From Bacteroidales bacterium UBA1077 (lineage in GTDB: Bacteria; Bacteroidota; Bacteroidia; Bacteroidales; UBA932): a stretch of DNA of 42,625 bases. The stretch is taken from contig DCCQ01000035.1 in the NCBI GenBank assembly GCA_002314195.1, positions 1 to 42,625 of the forward strand. Direction: 5' to 3'. A program made the position numbers and the translations under genes. The notes below the pieces were generated by a model that saw only the letters and a program-made list of their open reading frames with translations, had not been told where the DNA came from and did not search any database. Each line of letters opens with the position of its first letter. Position 1 is the stretch's first letter. Shown here piece after piece: positions 1 to 7,268 of the stretch.

Positions 1-53
1 CAAGTGATTGCCCACTTGTGACTGTGTGAAAAAGGAACATAATTAGTTTCATT

Positions 54-524
54 ATGGCTGAAATTCATTATATGACCCAGGAAGGGTTGGACAAGCTGAA
101 GAAGGACCTCGCCGACGCATTGGCGCAGCGTCCAGTGATCTCCGCGGCCATCGCGGAGGCAAGGGAAAAGGGAGACCTCTCCGAGAATGCTGAGTATGAC
201 GCCGCCCGTGATGCCCAGGGGCTTCTGGAGGTCAAGATCGCCAAACTCAAGGATCTCGTGGCCAACGCCAAGGTCATCGACGAGTCCAAGATCGGTACCG
301 ACAAGGTTCAGATCATGAACAAGGTCAAGGTGGAGAACCTTGCGGCCAAGCAGGTGATGGAATTCACCATTGTAGGCGAGACTGAGGCTGACTTCGCCCA
401 CGGCAAGCTCGCTTCGACCACCCCTATTGCCAAGGCTTTGATAGGTCACTCCAAAGGTGAGATTGTGGATGCCAAGGTGCCGTCCGGCATAATCAAGTTC
501 AAGATTCTCGACATCACACTCTAA
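54..524 (+). CDS. greA: Transcription elongation factor GreA
   Basis: GreA binds the secondary channel of RNA polymerase and stimulates cleavage of backtracked RNA so that stalled elongation complexes restart. The 156-residue product has the usual family length. Residues 1-75 form the antiparallel coiled coil, with the conserved acidic tip in the stretch EKGDLSENAEYDAAR. Residues 80-156 form the FKBP-like C-terminal domain, containing the typical TPIAKALIGHSKGE block. The ATG at 54 gives the expected MAEIHYMTQEGLDKL start. The HIT gene begins 4 nt after the stop, so the two are probably co-transcribed. A short inverted repeat, CAAGTG/CACTTG, lies at 1-18 at the window edge; its role is unknown. 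The assignment is secure. Confidence 0.97.
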   Translation: MAEIHYMTQEGLDKLKKDLADALAQRPVISAAIAEAREKGDLSENAEYDAARDAQGLLEVKIAKLKDLVANAKVIDESKIGTDKVQIMNKVKVENLAAKQVMEFTIVGETEADFAHGKLASTTPIAKALIGHSKGEIVDAKVPSGIIKFKILDITL

Positions 525-528
525 GACG

Positions 529-933
529 ATGGCTACGATATTCACTAAAATCGCAAAAGGGGAGATTCCTTCATTCAAGGTGGCCGAGAGCGATGAGTTC
601 TACGCTTTTCTGGACATAAGCCCTCTTGCGAAAGGGCATACTCTTGTCATCCCGAAGAACGTTGAGGATGACTACATCTTCCATCTGGACGAGAAAACCT
701 ATGAAGGACTGTGGGCTTTTGCCCGCAAGGTGGCGATCGCCATCAAGGCCGCCGTGCCTTGCCAGAGGGTCGGTGTCTGTGTGCTGGGAATGGAGGTGCC
801 TCACACTCATATCCATCTGGTTCCGCTCCAGACCGAGGCCGACATGGACATCAAGAAAAAACGTCTGGAGGTCTCTCCGGAGGAAAACAAGGCGATAGCC
901 GAAGCTATATTCAATGAATATGAGAAATTGTAG
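529..933 (+). CDS. HIT family hydrolase (Hint-like nucleotide-binding protein)
   Basis: This is a small histidine-triad protein of the Hint branch, which hydrolyses phosphoramidates and adenylated substrates such as aminoacyl-AMP in the cytosol. The 134-residue product is of standard length. The signature HTHIHLVPL (His-x-His-x-His) lies near residues 88-96. The N-terminal block IFTKIAKGEIPSFKV, followed by FLDISPLAKGHTLVIPK, is typical of the family. It starts 4 nt after greA and its 3' end overlaps the following lipoprotein gene, so the three genes look like one transcription unit. The physiological substrate cannot be told from sequence. Confidence 0.94.
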   Translation: MATIFTKIAKGEIPSFKVAESDEFYAFLDISPLAKGHTLVIPKNVEDDYIFHLDEKTYEGLWAFARKVAIAIKAAVPCQRVGVCVLGMEVPHTHIHLVPLQTEADMDIKKKRLEVSPEENKAIAEAIFNEYEKL

Positions 934-2029
934 AAACCTGCTTCTTGCGGCGGCCGTACTGGTGGCCGCCTCCTCGTGCTCGGACAAGGTTCAGATTAAG
1001 GGTACTCTTACCGGTGCGCCTGACACTCAAGTGATTGTAAAACAGCTCAGCGGCAACACGCTTGTGGCTATGGACACGCTCAAGACGGACGCTTCGGGAG
1101 CATATTCCTGCAAGATCGATGTCCTTAAAGGGCAGCCACAGTTCGTCTATCTTTTCAAGGGGGACACCAAGGTCGCCTCGTTGCTTCTTCAGAAGGGTGA
1201 CAAGGTGAAAGTCGTTTCCGACACGCTTGGAAAGTATTCAGTGGAAGGCTCCGAGGAAAGCGAGAAGCTGCGTCAGGTCGAGGAGGATTTCGCCGCGTTC
1301 ATGGACAGGTTCTCTGTTGACGCCTCATCCGGTGACAATGCCGCCGCCTCTAAGGATTACGTTGACTACTACCGTAGCCGCACCAAGTACATCATTGAGA
1401 ACTCGAAGTCCCTGACGGCTATCCCCGTCTTGTACCAGAAGATCAACGATGGCTTCCCGGTGTTCAGCCAGGCGACTGACGCCATTCTGTTTCAGAATGT
1501 TTACGACTCGCTGATGACGGTCTATCCGGAGTCGAAGTACGTCGAGACTTTGAAAAAAGAGGCGGAGAGAAGATTCAACATATTCAATCTCAGCCAAAGA
1601 TTCAAGGACACCAAGGAGTCGTCATATCCGGATTTGAATCTCCCTGGAGTTGACGGAGCGAAGGTCAAACTCAGCGAGGTGAACTCAAAGGCAGTCCTGG
1701 TCTATTTCTGGCAGGCCGCCGACGCCGCTCAGAAGATGTTCAACCAGGACGTGTTGATGCCGCTTTACAAGGAATATCACCCTAAGGGACTGGAAATATA
1801 TTCAGTCTCCCTTGACACTGACAAGGGAGCGTGGGCGAGTGCCGTGAAGAGCCAGAACCTGCCGTGGATCAATGTCTGCGATGGTTTGGGCGCCGCTTCA
1901 CAGGCCGCTGTCCTTTACAACATCAGCCGCGGTCTGCCTGTCGCCTATCTTATCGTGGACGGGAACCTCAGCCCGGATGTCATCAAGACGGACAAGGACC
2001 TGCGCAAGGCCGTCTCTTCGAAACTTTAA
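920..2029 (+). CDS. Lipoprotein with DUF4369-like and redox-inactive thioredoxin-fold domains
   Basis: This is a predicted exported lipoprotein. A signal peptide of about 20 residues ends in a lipobox (VAASSC) with the acylated Cys near residue 20. Residues 25-130 resemble the DUF4369 domain found in Bacteroidetes TlpA/AhpC-type proteins. The last 140 residues have a thioredoxin-like pattern (VLVYFWQAADAAQKMF, later GLPVAYLIVDG). The position that normally holds the redox CxxC reads QAADAA instead, so disulfide chemistry is not expected. The 5' end overlaps the HIT gene. Two in-frame ATGs occur, at 914 and 920; the inner one is preferred because the same TGAATATG context precedes several other starts here. 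Its function is unknown; a scaffold or binding role is an inference. Confidence 0.8.
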   Translation: MRNCRNLLLAAAVLVAASSCSDKVQIKGTLTGAPDTQVIVKQLSGNTLVAMDTLKTDASGAYSCKIDVLKGQPQFVYLFKGDTKVASLLLQKGDKVKVVSDTLGKYSVEGSEESEKLRQVEEDFAAFMDRFSVDASSGDNAAASKDYVDYYRSRTKYIIENSKSLTAIPVLYQKINDGFPVFSQATDAILFQNVYDSLMTVYPESKYVETLKKEAERRFNIFNLSQRFKDTKESSYPDLNLPGVDGAKVKLSEVNSKAVLVYFWQAADAAQKMFNQDVLMPLYKEYHPKGLEIYSVSLDTDKGAWASAVKSQNLPWINVCDGLGAASQAAVLYNISRGLPVAYLIVDGNLSPDVIKTDKDLRKAVSSKL

Positions 2030-2046
2030 TTTTAGGAATATGCCTG

Positions 2047-2081
2047 AGGCTGACCACGTTCGATTGCTGGCCAGCCTTTTT
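2047..2081 (+). terminator. Rho-independent terminator between the lipoprotein gene and gltX
   Basis: AGGCTGACC and GGCCAGCCT pair as a 9-bp stem with one mismatch around a 13-nt loop, followed by TTTTT. It lies just downstream of the lipoprotein stop and 14 nt before the gltX ATG. It probably ends the greA unit, or attenuates read-through into gltX. Confidence 0.6.
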
Positions 2082-2094
2082 ACCTTTTTATAAT

Positions 2095-3840
2095 ATGACC
2101 CGAAAAACAAGAGTAAGATTCGCGCCGTCGCCGACCGGCCCGCTGCACATGGGCGGAGTCCGCACGGCTCTCTATAACTACCTCTACGCCAAGCAGCGCG
2201 GAGGTGATTTCATCATCAGAATCGAGGACACAGACTCGCACAGATTCGTTCCCGGGGCAGAGGAATATATCATCGAGGCCCTGAACTGGTGCGGAATCAT
2301 CCCTGACGAAGGCGTGGATGAGAACGGTAAGGTTGTCGAGACCCCTTCCGGGCGCCATCCTCACGCTCCTTACCGCCAGAGCCAGAGACGCGGAATCTAC
2401 CGTAAGTATGCCGAGCAGTTGATCGAGAACGGTTATGCCTACTACGCCTTCGACTCATCCGAGGCACTGGAGAAGGCCCGCGCTGAGGCCGAGGCTTCCG
2501 GTCAGACATTCATCTACAACCAGGTGACCAGAATGAAGATGCGCAACTCGCTGACCCTCCCTGAGGATGAGGTCAAGAGACTGCTTGAGGAGACTTCCGA
2601 CTGGACAGTACGTTTCAAGATGCCGACTGACACGGTCGTGAAGATGGACGATCTGATCCGTGGTCACATCGAGGTGAACACCGACACTCTCGACGACAAG
2701 GTCCTGTGGAAGAGAACCGACGAGCTGCCGACCTATCATCTCGCCAACATCGTGGACGATCACCTCATGGAGATCACCGAGGTCATCAGAGGAGAGGAAT
2801 GGCTTCCGTCCCTGCCGCTCCACTACATGCTTTACAAAGCTTTCGGCTGGGAGGACACCATGCCTCGTTTCGCCCACCTGTCCCTGCTTCTGAAGCCGGA
2901 CGGAAAGGGCAAGCTCAGCAAGCGCGACGGCGACAAACTCGGTTTCCCGGTCTTTCCTCTCAAATGGGTGAACGCCCAGGGAGAGGTCTCCAGAGGCTAC
3001 CGTGAGGACGGTTACTTCCCTGAGGCGTTCGTGAATCTGTTGGCCTTCCTTGGCTGGAATCCCGGCGACGACCGCGAGATGTTCACGATGGACGATCTGA
3101 TCAAGGCTTTCTCCCTCGACCGCATCGTCAAGTCCGGTGCCCGCTTCAACCCGGAGAAAGCCCGCTGGTACAACAAGGAATATCTCCGCCTGAAGTCTGA
3201 CGAGGAGCTTGCCGGACTGTTTGTCCCGGTTCTTGAAGAGCACGGAATGAAGGTTGTCGAGAGCCCAGAGCGCGCCAAGGCGGCCGGTGCTGAGGTCAAC
3301 GAATCGGGGGCCGATCTGAACAAGCACATATTCACAAAAGGATACGTTCAGAATGTGGTTTCGTTCATCAAGGAAAGAGCCACTTTCGTGAAGGATTTTT
3401 GGACAATCGCTTCGTATTTGTTCGTCTCTCCGCAGGATTTCGAGAAGTACGGAATCAAGGCCGGAGCCGCTGTGGAGCCGCAGAACAATGATCCTCGCCG
3501 TCAGGCAGACCCTCGCGCGAAAGTCTATGACGATGCAGCCACCGCACCGTTCCTCGCCAAGGACGTTGACAAGTTTTGGAAGCCTGAGATCGCTGAATAT
3601 GTCGCCAAGGTTGCTTCATTCGTGGGTGAATATGCCGGAGAATGGTCAGTCCCAGCCTTCGAAAAGGCTCTTGAGGACTTCATCCGAGGCAACGAATGGC
3701 CGATGGGCAAGGTGATGAACGCCACCCGTCTGGCTCTCGCCGGCGCCGCCAGCGGCCTGGGAATCGCGGACATTATCGTCCGCATCGGCAAGTCCGAGAC
3801 CCTCGCCCGCATCGCCTACGCCACCTCCCGTCTGGCGTAA
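2095..3840 (+). CDS. gltX: Glutamate--tRNA ligase
   Basis: GltX charges tRNA-Glu with glutamate using ATP. The class I signature is near the N-terminus (FAPSPTGPLHMGG, the HIGH-like motif at about residues 9-21), and the KMSKS-equivalent is KLSKRDGDK. RIEDTDSHRF is also typical. The C-terminal anticodon-binding region begins around RFNPEKARWYNKEYL. The ATG at 2095 is chosen because it places the catalytic motif at the normal distance from the start; the frame is open further upstream, but that stretch overlaps the lipoprotein gene and has no similarity. At 581 residues the protein is longer than the roughly 500 usual for the family. The extra length lies in the C-terminal half, in two charged stretches following NKEYLRL and KYGIKAG. 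Confidence 0.96.
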   Translation: MTRKTRVRFAPSPTGPLHMGGVRTALYNYLYAKQRGGDFIIRIEDTDSHRFVPGAEEYIIEALNWCGIIPDEGVDENGKVVETPSGRHPHAPYRQSQRRGIYRKYAEQLIENGYAYYAFDSSEALEKARAEAEASGQTFIYNQVTRMKMRNSLTLPEDEVKRLLEETSDWTVRFKMPTDTVVKMDDLIRGHIEVNTDTLDDKVLWKRTDELPTYHLANIVDDHLMEITEVIRGEEWLPSLPLHYMLYKAFGWEDTMPRFAHLSLLLKPDGKGKLSKRDGDKLGFPVFPLKWVNAQGEVSRGYREDGYFPEAFVNLLAFLGWNPGDDREMFTMDDLIKAFSLDRIVKSGARFNPEKARWYNKEYLRLKSDEELAGLFVPVLEEHGMKVVESPERAKAAGAEVNESGADLNKHIFTKGYVQNVVSFIKERATFVKDFWTIASYLFVSPQDFEKYGIKAGAAVEPQNNDPRRQADPRAKVYDDAATAPFLAKDVDKFWKPEIAEYVAKVASFVGEYAGEWSVPAFEKALEDFIRGNEWPMGKVMNATRLALAGAASGLGIADIIVRIGKSETLARIAYATSRLA

Positions 3841-3878
3841 TGCCAAGGCATTCAGACATGGTTCAGTCAAAGCAGTCA

Positions 3879-3930
3879 TTCTCCCTCAATGAGGGAGAAT
3901 TTCGTGTGTTTTCTTCCCTCAATGAGGGAA
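3879..3930. promoter_or_regulatory. Twin palindromes, candidate operators
   Basis: Two copies of the same inverted repeat, core CCCTCAATGAGGG, lie at 3879-3899 (10-bp perfect arms around a single A) and 3914-3930 (8-bp arms). Their centres are 33 nt apart, about three helical turns. The second copy falls where the -33 element of the promoter at 3937-3944 should be, which fits a repressor binding two sites. The binding protein is not identified. Confidence 0.6.
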
Positions 3931-3936
3931 ATTTAC

Positions 3937-3944
3937 TATCTTTG
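3937..3944 (+). promoter_or_regulatory. -7 element of the ATPase gene promoter
   Basis: TATCTTTG matches the Bacteroidetes TAnnTTTG consensus exactly. It lies 28 nt before the ATG at 3973, giving a predicted leader of about 20 nt. No good -33 TTTG is visible; that position is occupied by the second palindrome. Confidence 0.65.
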
Positions 3945-3972
3945 TGCGGAATCTAAACAAATTCATGCCGTT

Positions 3973-5148
3973 ATGATTGACACACAACTTAATGAATATA
4001 TGATGGAGATGTTGCGGAAAACTCCAACGGGGTTTCATAGGTATCTTTATCAGGATATTCCCTGGGAGGCGCAGCTTGTCGGAATCACGGGGGCGAGAGG
4101 AATCGGAAAGTCCACGATGATAAGACAGTATATTATTGAAAATCAAGATAAAGGACGATTTCTTTATGTCTCAGCTGACCACACATATTTCGCTGACCAT
4201 AGACTATCCGATTTTGCGGACGAGTTTGTCAAGGATAGGGGAACACATCTGTTCATCGATGAGGTCCATAAGTATAGTGATTGGTCACGGGAACTGAAGC
4301 AGATTTATGATGTTCATTCGGATTTGCATGTGGTGTTCACCGGTTCTTCTATTTTGGATATCGAGGACGGTGCCGCTGATCTGAGCCGTCGCGCACTTGT
4401 CTATCCTATGAGCGGACTTTCGTTCAGAGAGTATCTGAAACTCTTCCACAGAATTGACACACCAACATATTCATTGGATGAGATACTTGCCGGAAAGGGA
4501 GAGATTCCATGTGTCGAGCATCCGTTGCCATATTTCCGTGAATATTTGAAGAAAGGTTATTATCCTTTTTCGGGTGAGATAGGATTCGAGATGCGTTTGC
4601 AGCAGGTTGTGTCGCGGACGATTGAGTCGGACATCGCACAACACGCCAACCTTAAGGCTTCCACCGCACGAAAGTTGAAGAAGATGCTTGCCATCATAGC
4701 TTCGTTGGCACCTTACAAGCCGAGCATGGAGAAATTGGCGGTGGAGATAGGAGTGAGCAAGAACAATGTTCCTGAATATCTGGCATATTTGGAAAAGACT
4801 GGTCTTATCGGCCAGCTGAGAGATGATACAGGGGGACTTCGTGGACTTGGCAAAGTTGAGAAAGTCTATATCGATAATCCGAATCTGATGTATGCTCTGT
4901 CCGGAAGCTCTGTTGACATCGGCAATGTCCGGGAGACATTTTTCTATAGTCAGACGAAGGTCCGTAACGAGGTCATCTCGTCAAAAGAATCTGATTTCGT
5001 AATCGGTAAAAACATCTTTGAGATAGGTGGCCGAAAAAAAGGCCAAAAACAGATAGAGGGAATAAATGGAGGCATAGTCGTGAAAGATGACATTGAATAT
5101 GCCAACGGCAATGTCATCCCTCTCTGGCACTTTGGACTCAACTATTAG
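3973..5148 (+). CDS. AAA-family ATPase, AAA_14/DUF4143 type
   Basis: This 391-residue ATP-binding protein belongs to a family common in Bacteroidales but poorly characterised. Walker A is GITGARGIGKST at about residues 37-48 and Walker B is HLFIDE at about 92-97. A sensor-like strand, VVFTGSS, lies near 120-126, and SRRALVYPMSGLSFREYL follows, typical of AAA_14. A winged-helix-like stretch (KLAVEIGVSKNNVPEYLAYLEKTGLI) links to a C-terminal DUF4143-type domain, a restriction-endonuclease-like fold often found in this family. The ATG at 3973 puts Walker A at the usual distance; an upstream in-frame start would run through the palindromes. Codon use is more AT-rich than in gltX or the dcw genes, which suggests transfer. 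The gene stands alone. The biological role is unknown. Confidence 0.85.
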   Translation: MIDTQLNEYMMEMLRKTPTGFHRYLYQDIPWEAQLVGITGARGIGKSTMIRQYIIENQDKGRFLYVSADHTYFADHRLSDFADEFVKDRGTHLFIDEVHKYSDWSRELKQIYDVHSDLHVVFTGSSILDIEDGAADLSRRALVYPMSGLSFREYLKLFHRIDTPTYSLDEILAGKGEIPCVEHPLPYFREYLKKGYYPFSGEIGFEMRLQQVVSRTIESDIAQHANLKASTARKLKKMLAIIASLAPYKPSMEKLAVEIGVSKNNVPEYLAYLEKTGLIGQLRDDTGGLRGLGKVEKVYIDNPNLMYALSGSSVDIGNVRETFFYSQTKVRNEVISSKESDFVIGKNIFEIGGRKKGQKQIEGINGGIVVKDDIEYANGNVIPLWHFGLNY

Positions 5149-5179
5149 AAGTCGTTTTGTCCAATAATATTTGTGTAAT

Positions 5180-5203
5180 GGATAAAAAATGCCATTTTTA
5201 TCC
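5180..5203 (+). terminator. AT-rich hairpin after the ATPase gene
   Basis: GGATAAAAA and TTTTTATCC form a 9-bp stem around a 6-nt loop, 31 nt downstream of the ATPase stop. No clear T-tract follows, so its terminator role is tentative. Confidence 0.35.
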
Positions 5204-5253
5204 ACTTCGAGCGATTAATTGAATAGATTGTGCGTCAGGTAGTAGTGGAAACC

Positions 5254-5286
5254 TTGCGTAATTTATTCACTGATGAGGTAAATTTG
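5254..5286 (+). promoter_or_regulatory. Promoter in front of the helicase remnant
   Basis: TAAATTTG at 5279-5286 matches the TAnnTTTG -7 consensus. TTGC at 5254-5257 lies 21 nt upstream as a weak -33 element. It probably belonged to the helicase gene that is now broken. Confidence 0.5.
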
Positions 5287-5301
5287 TAGAAGTATAAATA
5301 T

Positions 5302-5956
5302 TTGATTTATGGCAAAAGGTTTGCTATTCTGAAAGCGTTCACGGATATTTCTGTCATAATTCCTGAGGTGGGACGCTATATCGCCAGAAAGGCTACATTG
5401 GCGCTAAGATATTCATTGGATGAGTTCGTGCCGCTTCTGATGAGGATTATCCCTGCGATTAAACTGTTGGGTGTCAAAGTGTTCCTCCCTAAGTCACTGG
5501 AGAGTCTCATAAGGCCGAAGCCAACGCTGAAACTGAAGAAGAAAGTGAACAGCTCGCTGACCGTACTGGCAGGGCTCCGATGTTCTATCACGGTGGGTGC
5601 TCGGTCAAACAGCGCAACGAGAAGGTGTCCCGTTTCCAGAACGGAAAGGAGGACAAGATATTCATCCTGTCATTGAAGGCTGCCGGGACCGGTCTGAACC
5701 TGACAGCCGCCTGTACGTGATCCATTTCGACCTTTGGTGGAATCCTGCCGTGGAGGCACAGGCCACGGACCGTGCCTACCGCATCGGCCAGAACAAGAAC
5801 GTGATGGTACACCGTTTCATCACCAAGGACACCTTCGAGGAAAGGATAGATGATATGATCCAGCGCAAGAAGCACCTTGCCGAGATGACAGTCTCCACCG
5901 GCGAGGGCTGGATAGGCAAACTCAGCAACAAGGAACTTCACGACATATTCGGGTAG
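5302..5956 (+). pseudogene. SNF2-type DEAD/DEAH helicase remnant, internally deleted and frameshifted
   Basis: Three reading frames must be joined to recover similarity. From 5302 to about 5550 one frame encodes a piece resembling the accessory region N-terminal of the motor in bacterial SNF2 proteins (IPAIKLLGVKVFLPKSL). From about 5523 to 5717 a second frame encodes the start of helicase lobe 2 (RTGRAPMFYHGG, then ILSLKAAGTGLNLTAA). A third frame, from about 5714 to 5956, carries motif VI (QATDRAYRIGQ) and the usual C-terminus, ending HDIFG. The whole ATPase lobe 1, with Walker A and DEAH, is missing between the first two pieces. An intact homologue would be about 1,000 residues, so a large internal deletion plus at least one frameshift at 5711-5714 has inactivated the gene. 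Confidence 0.8.
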
Positions 5957-5974
5957 TCCATTCGGCCGTGCAAT

Positions 5975-7255
5975 CTATCCCTGTTCCTTTTCCGAACGGT
6001 CCGCGCGCTTGATCGCCGGCACACGTTCAAGTTCGGCGATGTTCTGGCCGTGCTCGACGGCCAGGGCCGGTTTCCTGTCTGGATCGAAATGGAACCGCTT
6101 GACGTTGTCGGAAGTGTTGTACCCGATGATTTTCACCTTGCCGGTGAAATTGATATCATCCTCAGGCTCAGGAAGGGGCTGCCTTTCGAACTTGAAGTCT
6201 TTGCCGATTAGGATCATATTGCCGAGATCGGCCTTGGCTATCTTTCTCAGATCATTGACCTTGAATCCGGTGGCGATTGCTGTGATCTGAATCTTGTCCC
6301 CGATGTCGGGATCTGTCATCCAGACGAGACCGGTCTTGAACTTCTTGACATTACCAGTATATTCAGCGATCTTGCTGTTGATGTCGGAAAGGTCGTCCAT
6401 CGTGAGTCCGTTGTCATTCTTCCCGCAGGTGATGTTTATGAGCAGGCTCTTCGCTGTCTTCAGGTCGAAGTCGTTCAGAAGTGGGGACTGGAGCGCACCT
6501 TTCACCGCATCGTCAATCCTGTTCTTTCCTGTGCCGGTGCCGCAACCCATCAGGGCCATCCCGCTGTTCAGCATCATGGTCTTGATGTCCTCGAAATCCA
6601 CATTGATGTGACCTTCGCGGCTGATGATCTCCACGATGCCTTTGACGGCGGTCGAGAGGACCTCGTCCGCCTTCGGGAATGCCTCGTGCACAAGAAGGCT
6701 GCCGAAGAAATCGTAGAGTTTCTCGTTGTTGATGATCAGAAGGCTGTCCACGTTCTTCACCAGCTCGTGGATGCCGTCGATGGCGCGTGACATCGCGTTC
6801 TCCCCCTCGTTCTCAAACGGCAGAGTGACCACGCCGACGGTAAGAATGCCCTTGTCCTTTGCCATCTTGGCGATGATGGGCGCGGCTCCTGTACCTGTGC
6901 CTCCGCCCATGCCGGCGGTGATGAAAAGCATCTGCGTGTCGTCCCCGAGCACCACCTTCTCGATCTGGTCTTGGGCTTCAAGCGCGGCGTTACGACCTTT
7001 GGTCGGATCGGTTCCGGCTCCAAGGGCGTTCTTGCCGATGTGGATCTTGGTCGGGACAGGACTTCCGTCAAGTGCCTGGCTGTCAGTGTTGCAGACGATG
7101 AAACTGCAACCTTCCACCTTTTCCCTGAACATGTGGTTCACGGCGTTGCAGCCACCTCCACCCACGCCGATGACCTTGATCATCGACTGAATAGGTGTCA
7201 TGGCAGGGCTGGTTTCAGCCAGATCTATGTCAAAATTAGCAATAATGTCTCCCAT
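5975..7255 (-). CDS. ftsZ: Cell division protein FtsZ
   Basis: FtsZ is the tubulin-like GTPase that forms the division ring. The nucleotide-binding glycine run GVGGGGCNAVN lies near residues 30-40, and the tubulin signature GGGTGTGAAP near 118-126. The T7-loop region (around NVDFEDIKTMM) is present. After the folded core comes a variable linker and a C-terminal conserved peptide-like stretch (LERVPAIKRA) that would bind FtsA. The ATG at 7255 (MGDIIANF) is preferred; an in-frame ATG farther upstream would overlap the ftsA stop. It is the last gene of the dcw cluster, 13 nt after ftsA, and converges on the helicase remnant. No strong terminator hairpin is visible between them. Confidence 0.97.
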   Translation of the reverse strand: MGDIIANFDIDLAETSPAMTPIQSMIKVIGVGGGGCNAVNHMFREKVEGCSFIVCNTDSQALDGSPVPTKIHIGKNALGAGTDPTKGRNAALEAQDQIEKVVLGDDTQMLFITAGMGGGTGTGAAPIIAKMAKDKGILTVGVVTLPFENEGENAMSRAIDGIHELVKNVDSLLIINNEKLYDFFGSLLVHEAFPKADEVLSTAVKGIVEIISREGHINVDFEDIKTMMLNSGMALMGCGTGTGKNRIDDAVKGALQSPLLNDFDLKTAKSLLINITCGKNDNGLTMDDLSDINSKIAEYTGNVKKFKTGLVWMTDPDIGDKIQITAIATGFKVNDLRKIAKADLGNMILIGKDFKFERQPLPEPEDDINFTGKVKIIGYNTSDNVKRFHFDPDRKPALAVEHGQNIAELERVPAIKRADRSEKEQG

Positions 7256-7268
7256 AACCTTCTGTTCG

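Noticed and set aside
1831..2094. Extended N-terminus for GltX
   Set aside because: It overlaps the lipoprotein gene and the terminator, and the HMGG motif is at the normal distance only from the ATG at 2095.
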